A stretch of DNA of 14,685 nt from an uncultured Bacilli bacterium (GTDB lineage Bacteria; Bacillota_I; Bacilli_A; RFN20; CAG-449): NCBI GenBank assembly GCA_947593895.1, contig CANQDY010000014.1:1-14685 (forward strand), written 5' to 3'. The translations under genes and the position numbers were made by a program. Numbering within the stretch: the stretch's first letter is position 1; each line of letters opens with the position of its first letter. Below the pieces are notes generated by a model. That model did no database searches. It was not told where the DNA came from and saw nothing but the letters and a program-made list of their open reading frames with translations. Shown here piece after piece: positions 5,611-12,525 of the stretch.

Positions 5611-6600
5611 ATGGAAAATGTTTTAAGTGGTATTAAACCAACTGGACAATTGACATTAGGAAATTATATTGGAGCGTTAAAAAACTTTCCAAAATATCAA
5701 GATACTAACAAAGTATTTGTTTTTATCGCTGATTTACATGCTTTAACTTTACCAATTGAACCAGAAGTTTTAAGACAAAATACTAAGGATATCGTTGCTT
5801 TTTATTTAGCTTGTGGTCTAGATCCAAATAAATCAGTGATATTTTTACAATCACAAGTTCATGAACATAGCGAAATAAATACTATTTTAGAAAATTATGC
5901 TTATATGGGTGAATTAAATCGTATGACCCAATTTAAAGATAAAGTCAGCAAAATGAACGAAAAGAAAATCGGTTTAGGTATTTTTACTTACCCTGTTCTT
6001 ATGGCAGGAGATATATTTCTATATGATGCCAAAAAGGTTCCGGTTGGTGAAGATCAAAAGCAACATGTTGAATTAGCTAGGGACATTGCTATTAGGTTCA
6101 ACCATCGTTATAAACAAGATGTAATTGTAATTCCTGAACCAGTTATCTCTTCGAATGGTGCTAGAATTATGTCATTAAGTGATCCAACTAAAAAGATGTC
6201 AAAATCTGATCCAAAAGGTGATATTTTTCTTAAAGATGACTTAAAATCTGTAAGAAAAAAGATTATGTCAGCGGTAACCGACACTGGATGTGAAGTTAAA
6301 TATGATAAAGTAAATAAACCTGGTATCTCAAATTTATTAACTATTTATAGTGCCTTAAAAGAAATTACTATTGAAGAGGCAGAAAATGAGTTTACAGGGG
6401 CTAACTATGGCACATTTAAAAAAGCAGTTGCTGATGTAGTATGTGAAGTTTTAGAAAAAATTCAAACCCGTTATAATGATATAATAAATTCTCCATATCT
6501 AGATGAAGTCTTGGAAAAAGGAAAAAAAGAAGCAAGTCAAATTGCTCAAAAAACCTTAAAAAGAATTAAGAACGTCGTCGGTCTTTACGAAAAGCAATAA
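5611..6600 (+). CDS. trpS: Tryptophanyl-tRNA synthetase
   Basis: Charges tRNA-Trp with tryptophan using ATP; class I synthetase with a Rossmann fold, normally a dimer. The 329-residue length is typical of bacterial TrpS. The opening VLSGIKPTGQLTLGNYIGA holds the HIGH-equivalent TLGN (15-18). YPVLMAGDI (127-135) and GEDQKQH (146-152) form the tryptophan and adenylate pocket, and KMSKS is at 195-199. The SD is AGGTG (5601-5605), which shares bases with the CYTH TAG stop, so translation is probably coupled. I see no T-box leader, since only eight bases separate the two genes. The last 35 bases overlap the 3' end of a minus-strand gene. The nearest possible plus-strand terminator is about 210 bases further on. 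Confidence 0.96.
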   Translation: MENVLSGIKPTGQLTLGNYIGALKNFPKYQDTNKVFVFIADLHALTLPIEPEVLRQNTKDIVAFYLACGLDPNKSVIFLQSQVHEHSEINTILENYAYMGELNRMTQFKDKVSKMNEKKIGLGIFTYPVLMAGDIFLYDAKKVPVGEDQKQHVELARDIAIRFNHRYKQDVIVIPEPVISSNGARIMSLSDPTKKMSKSDPKGDIFLKDDLKSVRKKIMSAVTDTGCEVKYDKVNKPGISNLLTIYSALKEITIEEAENEFTGANYGTFKKAVADVVCEVLEKIQTRYNDIINSPYLDEVLEKGKKEASQIAQKTLKRIKNVVGLYEKQ

Positions 6601-6823
6601 ATTTTCTCCATTTGTCATCAAAAAGTAAACTAATAGTTAAAAGGGTTAAACCTGATATTAAAAAATAAATCTCATTATGAGATAGGATAAATCTCAAATA
6701 ATCTAAAATAGAAAATCCAAGACTAAATAATGATAAATAGATTATTAAGCAAGTTATTCCATAAGCACTGAAAACTATTCCTAAAACAAAAATAAAAATT
6801 CGATAAAAAATAAAAATCACCAT
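6566..6823 (-). CDS. Small two-helix membrane protein, function unknown
   Basis: An 85-residue protein with two membrane helices (about residues 3-29 and 51-67) joined by a short loop, and a basic C-terminus ending in RKDRRRS. The middle part (SLGFSILDYLRFILSHNEIYFLISG) recalls a conserved family of short hypothetical Bacillaceae membrane proteins; this is memory, not a search result. Its ATG lies inside the 3' arm of the terminator hairpin that follows the phosphosugar mutase gene, and I find no SD before it. The second codon, GTG, is no better placed. The 3' end overlaps the end of trpS tail to tail by 35 bases, and the basic tail is encoded in that overlap. Expression would need readthrough of the terminator or a promoter inside the mutase gene. 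Confidence 0.6.
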   Translation of the reverse strand: MVIFIFYRIFIFVLGIVFSAYGITCLIIYLSLFSLGFSILDYLRFILSHNEIYFLISGLTLLTISLLFDDKWRKFIAFRKDRRRS

Positions 6824-6843
6824 TTAAATTTATGGCGATTTTT
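6812..6843 (-). terminator. Terminator of the phosphosugar mutase operon, overlapping a start codon
   Basis: Read on the minus strand, AAAAATCGCCAT (6843-6832) and ATGGTGATTTTT (6823-6812) pair over 12 positions with a single G-U wobble and an eight-base loop, then run into a T-rich stretch. On the plus strand the wobble becomes an A-C mismatch, so the hairpin is tuned to minus-strand RNA, though it could also stop trpS transcripts. It begins seven bases after the mutase stop. The ATG of the next gene is the loop-proximal end of its 3' arm. Confidence 0.75.
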
Positions 6844-6849
6844 TATTAT

Positions 6850-8562
6850 TTATACATAAATGCCTAAAAAGTTCTTTAATTCCTCATACATCTTTTCGGT
6901 TTTACCTTCAAGATCTTTGATACTTGATCCAACTGCCTCAAAGTAAAATTTGCATTTTGGTTCTGTTCCACTTGGGCGAATTGAAATTGTTGATCCATCT
7001 TCAAAATAAAATTTCATAAGATTAGTTTTTGGTAAAGTAATTTCATAAGTTTTGGTTTCTTTATTTACTATTTCATAGCCCATTGAGGCTTTAAAATCTT
7101 CGTATTTAACTAATTTATTATTTAAAGATGAACTAATCGGTCTTTCTCTTAAACTATTTAATATATTATTCATTCTGACTTTTCCATTTGCTCCAGAGAA
7201 ATATATTGAATATAATGTATTATCTTCATAACCAACATATCTCATAATATCTTCAAGAACCATGTCAAGAGTCTTGCCTTGTTGTAAGAAATAGTTAACC
7301 ATTTCACTGATAATTACAATTGCTTGTAAAGAATCTTTATCACGAACATATGGAGAAACTAGATATCCATAAGATTCTTCGTAACCAAATTCAAAACGTT
7401 TTTCTTTTGAAACCTCATATTGATGAATCTTATCTCCAATAAACTTAAATCCAGTTAATAATGACTCAGTCTGTACTCCATAGAACTTAGCTATTCTTCT
7501 TCCTAAAGAAGAAGTTACAACTGTATCAAAAACTACACTATTCGATTTAAGAATTCCTTTTTTTCTTCTTTCCATTAATATGTAATGAAGTAATAAAGCA
7601 CCAGTTTGATTTCCGGTAAATAATTGATATTCACCGTTTCTATTTTTCGCAGCAATTCCAATTCGATCGCCATCAGGATCAGTATTTAAAATTAAATCTG
7701 CATTCACCCTTTCGGCATATTTCATCGACAAATCAAAGGCCGCTTTAGTTTCAGGATTGGGTGATCCGGTTGCAGAAAACAATGGATCATGTACACATTG
7801 CTCACGAACATATGTCACATCATATTTTAAAGCATCAAAGATATCCTTTGCTCTTTCTAAACTTGCTCCGTGTTGAGGAGAAAATACGATTTTAAAATTA
7901 CTCTTATCCAAATCATCATTTATTTGAACTGATAAAGCATTATTAACAAAATCTTGATCTACATCTTTAGATAATGTGATAATTTCCGAAGGAGTTTCAG
8001 TTCCATATTTAATACTAATTTCATCACCTAAATTTGAAATTATTTCTAAAAGAGGTTTAATCTTACTTGGAACTAATTGGCAACCTTCTTCATCATATAC
8101 TTTATAACCATTATATTCTTTTGGATTATGACTTGCAGTAATCATTACACCACCAATAGCATGGACTTTTCTAATTGCAAATGATAATTCAGGAGTTGGT
8201 CTTAAATCATCAAATATAAAACTTTTAATACCATATGAAGAAAATACTTTTGCACATTCCAAAGTGAATTCTCTAGAATACAAACGATTGTCATGACTAA
8301 TAACTACTCCACGTTCTTTTACATCTTTAAAATTTCTAATTAAATACTTTGCAAAACCAACAGCTGCTTTTCTAATTACATAAATATTTAAACGATTACT
8401 TCCTGGTCCTAAAATTCCTCTTAAACCAGCTGTACCGAATTCTAAATCAGTATAAAAAGCATCATAGACTTGGTCTTGATCCATCAATTCCAATTGTTTT
8501 CTTAAATCATCAGGAAGAGATTTATTATTTAACCATTTTTGATATCTTTGTTCGACACTCAT
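6850..8562 (-). CDS. pgcA: Phospho-sugar mutase (PgcA-type alpha-phosphoglucomutase/phosphomannomutase)
   Basis: Interconverts glucose-1-phosphate and glucose-6-phosphate (or the mannose equivalents) through a phosphoserine, feeding UDP-glucose for glycolipids, teichoic acids or capsule. The 570 residues match the long PgcA/YhxB subgroup of Firmicutes. The phospho-acceptor loop TASHNP has Ser144; the metal loop DPDGDR is at 295-300; the sugar-binding loop GYEESYG at 393-399; the phosphate-binding loop RPSGTEP at 529-535. The N-terminal EFGTAGLRGILG segment is also typical. All four domains look complete. The start ATG 8562 has GGAGG six bases upstream and lies 38 bases inside the preceding gene, so translation is probably coupled to it. 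A hairpin terminator follows directly. Whether glucose or mannose is preferred cannot be read from the sequence. Confidence 0.92.
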   Translation of the reverse strand: MSVEQRYQKWLNNKSLPDDLRKQLELMDQDQVYDAFYTDLEFGTAGLRGILGPGSNRLNIYVIRKAAVGFAKYLIRNFKDVKERGVVISHDNRLYSREFTLECAKVFSSYGIKSFIFDDLRPTPELSFAIRKVHAIGGVMITASHNPKEYNGYKVYDEEGCQLVPSKIKPLLEIISNLGDEISIKYGTETPSEIITLSKDVDQDFVNNALSVQINDDLDKSNFKIVFSPQHGASLERAKDIFDALKYDVTYVREQCVHDPLFSATGSPNPETKAAFDLSMKYAERVNADLILNTDPDGDRIGIAAKNRNGEYQLFTGNQTGALLLHYILMERRKKGILKSNSVVFDTVVTSSLGRRIAKFYGVQTESLLTGFKFIGDKIHQYEVSKEKRFEFGYEESYGYLVSPYVRDKDSLQAIVIISEMVNYFLQQGKTLDMVLEDIMRYVGYEDNTLYSIYFSGANGKVRMNNILNSLRERPISSSLNNKLVKYEDFKASMGYEIVNKETKTYEITLPKTNLMKFYFEDGSTISIRPSGTEPKCKFYFEAVGSSIKDLEGKTEKMYEELKNFLGIYV

Positions 8563-9253
8563 AGTTTTCCTCCAACGCTTTTATTGAATTAATAATTGAC
8601 TGATATTTATCAACCTGAGAAATTTTTCCTAAATATGTCAACCAACTTAACACATATTGGTTTTTATCAATCAATGATGAATAAGCGATAATATTTCGAT
8701 CTAAGACCATTTCCAAAAAGAAGCGATTTACATCATCATATTGTCTTTTACAATATGTTATTATATCACATTTTGAAAGGATAAATCCAAGCAAAAAGTA
8801 TGCTTTGTTCTCATTTTCTAAAAATAGTTTTTCTAAGTTTTTGATAACCAAATAGTTCTTTTTATCACTCTTGTCATACTCCATCATTTCCATATATTGA
8901 GAAAGCAAATGAAATTTAAGAAAATCTTTAAGATAAATATCAATTTCTGGACCATAATTAATTATTTTTTCACCTAGTTCTTCTAATGAATTAAATTCAT
9001 ACCCATGATGACGAATGTTCATTAAAGGACAAAATATATACTGAGCTAAGAAAATAAACTCCTCATGTTCTCTTTTTTGATGGTTTAATTCAATTAACTT
9101 TTTGTATTTTTCATAATCGTATTCTTTTAAAAATTTTAAAAACTTATTTGATGTAAGAAGCGCTTCGCTTGCGTCTTCATATAAATACATTTTTCTACCT
9201 AAATCTTCTAGTGAATCAATTCTTTGATCTTCTAATGTAATTACAAAGTTCAT
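8525..9253 (-). CDS. Uncharacterised repeat protein coupled to the phosphosugar mutase
   Basis: A 242-residue soluble, mostly helical protein that I do not recognise as a named family. It has an internal repeat. SLEDLG (14-19) followed by a helix and FLKFLKEYD (38-46) recurs as SLEELG (89-94) followed by FLKFHLLSQY (111-120), 75 residues later. After each copy comes a helical stretch with a hydrophobic core (EEFIFLAQYI at about 64-73; NKAYFLLGFIL at about 149-159). A third, weaker copy may begin near residue 170 and include VLSWLTYLG. No signal peptide or membrane helix is seen. The ATG overlaps the stop of the upstream membrane-protein gene by four bases (ATGA). Its own 3' end overlaps the mutase start by 38 bases. 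The tight packing suggests that the three products act together. Confidence 0.75.
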   Translation of the reverse strand: MNFVITLEDQRIDSLEDLGRKMYLYEDASEALLTSNKFLKFLKEYDYEKYKKLIELNHQKREHEEFIFLAQYIFCPLMNIRHHGYEFNSLEELGEKIINYGPEIDIYLKDFLKFHLLSQYMEMMEYDKSDKKNYLVIKNLEKLFLENENKAYFLLGFILSKCDIITYCKRQYDDVNRFFLEMVLDRNIIAYSSLIDKNQYVLSWLTYLGKISQVDKYQSIINSIKALEENYECRTKISKMVK

Positions 9254-10329
9254 TTGACACCTCCAAAATAAGCATAAACAAAATATATTGCAAGTAAAAT
9301 AACGAAAACCAATGTCAAGGATAAGACAATTTTGCTAATTAGCCAAATTCGATCCTTCTTAATTTTTTTACAATGATAGTTTATATGATACAAATATAAC
9401 AAGTATTCATATATTTTTAAACAGCTTGAAAAATCATCAACAATCAAATCTAATTTATTGTGCTTTTCGACATTTTTAATCAAATAATTTTGAAGTTTAT
9501 CGCCTTGCTTTTGAATTATTTTAAGTAACTGATCTTCTTTATCAAAAACTAAATTTCTTATTTTGCGATATTTTGAAATAGTAATCGCACAATAAATCAT
9601 TTCTACAATATAAATTAATAATCCTAGTCCAGCAAAACACATCGAGAATAACAAAATAAAATGTTTAAATGTATACTTACTAAAAGATTTCGGTAAATAC
9701 AAACTATTAAGAAATTGATTGTTTGTATATAAAGTCACAACAAACATCGCAATTAAAGAAATATAAAATACACCTAAAATTATATGCCCGATAGAAAATA
9801 TTCTCTTTTTAGGTAGATTTCTAGGGTTTTCTTTAAGTTTTCTAATAGTTTTTATTAGGCGATTGTAAACATCATCTTTCCATGATAAAACTTTCTCTTT
9901 AATGAACTCTGATTTTTCTTGAAATGAAAAACTAGAATCTAAGCTCAATTCATCTATTGGTATATATTTATTATTAAATTTAACTAAAATCTCGCCAATT
10001 CTAATTTTCTTTTCTTTTTTATTAATGGCAAGTAACGGGTTTAAATAAAAGGCAGGTGTAGATAATTGAACTAGATAAAGAATTTTATAATAGGCAATCA
10101 TTGCTTCTTCAATTGATGAAACCTTATCAAGATTAATCATCTCATATTCACAATATAAACATTTAGCTAAAATAGAAGATGATTTTCTTACATCATTTAT
10201 ATTTTCAACTAAGTCATGATAGCAGTCTTGATTTTTAATCCAACTAACAAAAGAACTAATTTGTTTTTCATCGATACAATCTGGATTAATTAACTCCGCT
10301 AAAAGGAGGCCTTTTTCAATTTCTCTCAT
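9250..10329 (-). CDS. Uncharacterised three-helix membrane protein
   Basis: A 359-residue protein of unknown family. The first 175 residues look soluble and helical. Three membrane helices follow at about 177-201, 224-250 and 328-354, with a basic cytoplasmic segment of about 75 residues (251-327) between the second and third. Positive charges (PKKR before helix 1, SKYRKIR after helix 2, KKIKK before helix 3) predict the N-terminus and the large loop inside the cell and the short C-terminus outside. The SD GAGG (10341-10338) is eight bases before the ATG. The TGA stop is shared with the ATG of the next gene (ATGA). Only 38 bases separate it from the pseudouridine synthase upstream, so the same message is likely. 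Role unknown; it may anchor the repeat protein or the mutase at the membrane. Confidence 0.75.
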   Translation of the reverse strand: MREIEKGLLLAELINPDCIDEKQISSFVSWIKNQDCYHDLVENINDVRKSSSILAKCLYCEYEMINLDKVSSIEEAMIAYYKILYLVQLSTPAFYLNPLLAINKKEKKIRIGEILVKFNNKYIPIDELSLDSSFSFQEKSEFIKEKVLSWKDDVYNRLIKTIRKLKENPRNLPKKRIFSIGHIILGVFYISLIAMFVVTLYTNNQFLNSLYLPKSFSKYTFKHFILLFSMCFAGLGLLIYIVEMIYCAITISKYRKIRNLVFDKEDQLLKIIQKQGDKLQNYLIKNVEKHNKLDLIVDDFSSCLKIYEYLLYLYHINYHCKKIKKDRIWLISKIVLSLTLVFVILLAIYFVYAYFGGVK

Positions 10330-10344
10330 TGTCTTTTCCTCTAT

Positions 10345-10369
10345 AAGAATATTCTATATAAATATTCTT
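10345..10369. repeat. Inverted repeat between the pseudouridine synthase and the membrane protein gene
   Basis: AAGAATATT (10345-10353) and AATATTCTT (10361-10369) form a perfect nine-pair stem with a seven-base loop. It overlaps the stop codon of the synthase and ends four bases before the SD of the next gene on the minus strand. No T run follows, so an attenuation or mRNA processing role is more plausible than termination. Confidence 0.4.
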
Positions 10370-11339
10370 AATCTGTCTTTAATTTTTTCAAAATATCTTG
10401 TTCTTTTCTTCCCATTTCGCAAATAAATGACTTATTTGATAGATAGGAAAGAGGGCCATCAAGCTCATCAAAAGATATTTTATAAGCATGAAGAAATTGT
10501 CCATGATAATTGAATTCTTGATTAAATTTTTTATTTAATGCAAAATCACCATATTTATCATCACCAATTAAAGGATGATTAATTGAGGCAAAATGAACTC
10601 GTATTTGGTGAGTTCTACCAGTTAATAAATTAATATCAACTAAAGAGCAATAAAGATATTTTTCTTTTAGTTCATATTTAGTTATAGCTCTTTTCCCACC
10701 TTGAAATAATGGAACTACCTTCACAATTGCTTTTTCTTCATCTTTCATAAGAGGTTTATTAATCGTACCAGAAGAAGCAACAATACCTTTTACTAAAGCA
10801 TAGTAATGCTTATGAATTTTTTGATGATCTTTAAATAAGTTTTCTAATTCTTGTAAGGATTTAATATTTTTTCCAAATATTACTAAACCAGAAGTATTTC
10901 GATCAATTCTATGTGCAAGACTTGGAATAAATCCTTTTGAATTAAAGTCAAACTCTCCCTTATCATTTAAATAACTAAGTACCATATTAGTTAAAGTTAT
11001 TCGTTTTTCATTTTTATCACCATGAACTAATATTCCAGATGGTTTATTTACAATCAAAATATTCTCATCCTCATAAACAATATCGGGCATTATTTTTATT
11101 TTAACTATTTCTTTATTTTTCATAGTAAAATCTTTTGCTTGTTGGTCAGTAATATATATTTCAACTAAGTCCCCATTATTAATTATATATTCTTTGGTTA
11201 CCTTTTTATAATTTACTTTAACATTCTTAGTTCTAAAAAGTTTCTCAATAAAACTAATTGGCGCGCCTTCCAATTGCTTTTTTAAATATTTATATATAGT
11301 TTGACCTTCTTCATTTTGATTTATCTGGTATGTTTTCAT
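10368..11339 (-). CDS. RluA/RluD-family pseudouridine synthase
   Basis: Converts uridines in rRNA (or tRNA) to pseudouridine. The N-terminal S4-like RNA-binding domain covers about residues 10-65. The catalytic domain has HRIDRNTSG (143-151 from this start), with the catalytic Asp at about 146, and the later signatures YALVKG and GRTHQIRVHF. VNKPSGILVH before the catalytic loop is also diagnostic. Length (323-325) fits RluC/RluD types; which rRNA site it modifies cannot be told. Two in-frame ATGs occur, at 11345 and 11339. I prefer 11339 because AAGAG (11352-11348) is eight bases away, against two from the first. A promoter lies immediately upstream, divergent from that of tRNA-Ser. It heads the minus-strand block of unknown genes and the mutase. 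Confidence 0.9.
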   Translation of the reverse strand: MKTYQINQNEEGQTIYKYLKKQLEGAPISFIEKLFRTKNVKVNYKKVTKEYIINNGDLVEIYITDQQAKDFTMKNKEIVKIKIMPDIVYEDENILIVNKPSGILVHGDKNEKRITLTNMVLSYLNDKGEFDFNSKGFIPSLAHRIDRNTSGLVIFGKNIKSLQELENLFKDHQKIHKHYYALVKGIVASSGTINKPLMKDEEKAIVKVVPLFQGGKRAITKYELKEKYLYCSLVDINLLTGRTHQIRVHFASINHPLIGDDKYGDFALNKKFNQEFNYHGQFLHAYKISFDELDGPLSYLSNKSFICEMGRKEQDILKKLKTD

Positions 11340-11357
11340 ATTCATTTCTCTTGAAAA

Positions 11358-11366
11358 ATTATATCA
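11358..11366 (-). promoter_or_regulatory. Extended -10 promoter of the pseudouridine synthase operon
   Basis: On the minus strand TGATATAAT (11366-11358) is a perfect extended -10 (TGnTATAAT). The -35 position holds only AT-rich sequence, as extended -10 promoters allow. The predicted start near 11351 leaves a leader of about 5 to 12 bases, with the SD at its very 5' end. Confidence 0.6.
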
Positions 11367-11394
11367 TAATTATCAAATAAATTAATTCCTTTTG

Positions 11395-11423
11395 ATGACA
11401 AAACATAATTTATATTGTATAAT
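11395..11423 (+). promoter_or_regulatory. Strong promoter of tRNA-Ser
   Basis: ATGACA (11395-11400, five of six consensus bases) is 17 bases from a perfect TATAAT (11418-11423), twelve bases before the tRNA begins. It faces away from the pseudouridine synthase promoter. Confidence 0.7.
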
Positions 11424-11434
11424 CAAAAAGCATT

Positions 11435-11525
11435 GGAGAAATACCCAAGAGGCTGAAGGGGCTGGCTTGGAAAGCTAGTAGGCGGGTAACTCCGCGCGAG
11501 GATTCGAATTCCTCTTTCTCCGCCA
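11435..11525 (+). tRNA. tRNA-Ser, anticodon GGA
   Basis: A 91-base type II tRNA with encoded CCA. The acceptor stem GGAGAAA (11435-11441) pairs with TTTCTCC (11515-11521), then G and CCA (11523-11525). The anticodon stem CTGGC/GCTAG holds the loop TTGGAAA, giving anticodon GGA, which reads UCC and UCU serine codons. The long variable arm (about GGCGGGTAACTCCGC) and the T loop TTCGAAT are typical of serine tRNA. It is flanked by its own promoter and terminator, so it is a single-gene unit. Confidence 0.95.
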
Positions 11526-11538
11526 ATGTTAAAGTTAT

Positions 11539-11565
11539 AAAATCTGTCATAATGGCAGATTTTTT
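11539..11565 (+). terminator. Terminator of tRNA-Ser
   Basis: AAAATCTGTC (11539-11548) pairs with GGCAGATTTT (11554-11563) including one T-G wobble, with a five-base loop and a run of six T at 11560-11565. Confidence 0.8.
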
Positions 11566-12002
11566 ATATTATTTGTTTTTTTTAATCGGATATTAAAAAA
11601 GCTAAAAAAATTTAGTTATGTATTATATTCATAAACTTGATAATTTGTTTACTTTTCTATCTTTTTCAGATAAAATAAAATTCAATTTTTTTCATTACAA
11701 ATATTCAATTAAACTGCACTTAATAAAAATCGTTTTTTTTAGTTACAATTAAAATTTTATGATATTATCATATTAAACAAAATTAATTTTAATCCTGATA
11801 CTAAAGTAATTTAATCTATTACAATAATTATAAACATCAAACATTTTAAATATAGTTAAATCTTTATTTCTTAAATAATAAGTCTTTTCATATTCATAGA
11901 TTTAACTTCTTTACCAAAGATATTTATTACAAATTTAAAAAATAATAATTATTATTAAACTAAAAACTCATCATTAAGTTCTTTTCTAAAAAATTTCATA
12001 AT
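11566..12002. other. AT-rich gap of about 440 bases without a gene
   Basis: I count about 15% G+C over 11581-12000, half that of the genes. No coding region with an SD is visible. It holds a perfect 16-base palindrome AATAATAATTATTATT (11941-11956) and a 15-base palindrome centred at 11765 (11758-11772, one unpaired centre base). A promoter-like pair TTTACT (11648-11653)/TAAAAT (11671-11676), 17 apart, occurs, but such matches are expected by chance here. Confidence 0.6.
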
Positions 12003-12005
12003 AAA

Positions 12006-12048
12006 AAAAGATGCAGGTTTGTATAATTCACAAATTATTGCATCTTTT
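12006..12048 (-). terminator. Terminator of the HAD/291/141 gene cluster
   Basis: Outer stem AAAAGATGCA (12006-12015) with TGCATCTTTT (12039-12048), ten perfect pairs, plus an inner stem TTTGT (12018-12022) with ACAAA (12030-12034). On the minus strand it ends in a run of seven T, 16 bases after the stop of the membrane protein gene. Confidence 0.8.
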
Positions 12049-12064
12049 ATATTAATATCAATTT

Positions 12065-12490
12065 TTAACGAATTTCAGAATTTGTTCCAAGTTGTTCTTC
12101 AAATCTTCTAACATTGTTTTCTCTAAGTTTCTTAGCCTTTTCTTTACGATTAAGAGCCTCTTGATGATTAGAAGTAACAAATAATACGATTAATAAGAAA
12201 ACTAGTCCAATAAATAGAAGTATTAAACCTGTTGTAGTAAATTGTGATAATTGTGATGGATAACTACTCCACCATTTTTTTACCCAGATAAAGAAATTAT
12301 CCTGAGCTTCAACTAAAAAGTATAAAGGATTTCTCTTAAGGTTTCCGCTCATAAAATCGATAATCATACCTAGTATTCCTAAAACTAAACCACTTGCAAA
12401 AATAAAAGATGCTAAAACTAGCCAGATAATTTCGGCTATCTTATTACTTAGCTCTTTTTTAATCTTTCCAAATCTAATTTTTTTTGCCAT
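12065..12490 (-). CDS. Small two-helix membrane protein, unknown function
   Basis: A 141-residue protein that I do not recognise. A basic N-terminus (MAKKIRFGKIKK) precedes a long hydrophobic helix at about 19-46. An aromatic, Trp-rich loop (FFIWVKKWWSSYPSQLSQF, about 66-84) lies between it and a second helix at about 87-107. The C-terminal 30 residues are highly charged and probably helical (KEKAKKLRENNVRRFEEQ). Positive-inside rules place both termini in the cytoplasm and the Trp-rich loop outside, where it could touch the membrane surface. The SD AGGTGA (12500-12495) is four bases before the ATG. The gene is third in a cluster after the HAD phosphatase and the 291-residue protein (35-base gap) and is followed by a strong terminator. 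Confidence 0.75.
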   Translation of the reverse strand: MAKKIRFGKIKKELSNKIAEIIWLVLASFIFASGLVLGILGMIIDFMSGNLKRNPLYFLVEAQDNFFIWVKKWWSSYPSQLSQFTTTGLILLFIGLVFLLIVLFVTSNHQEALNRKEKAKKLRENNVRRFEEQLGTNSEIR

Positions 12491-12525
12491 AATATCACCT
12501 TTTTCTACCAGAAGAAAATTTAAAC

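Noticed and set aside
8525..10329. Toxin-antitoxin reading of the two overlapping unknown genes
   Set aside because: Both proteins are too large, one has three membrane helices, and they are coupled to a metabolic gene; no toxin motif is seen.
11260..11267. GGCGCGCC, an all-GC eight-base palindrome in AT-rich DNA
   Set aside because: It is explained by Glu-Gly-Ala-Pro codons in the pseudouridine synthase; no second copy or regulatory setting is seen.
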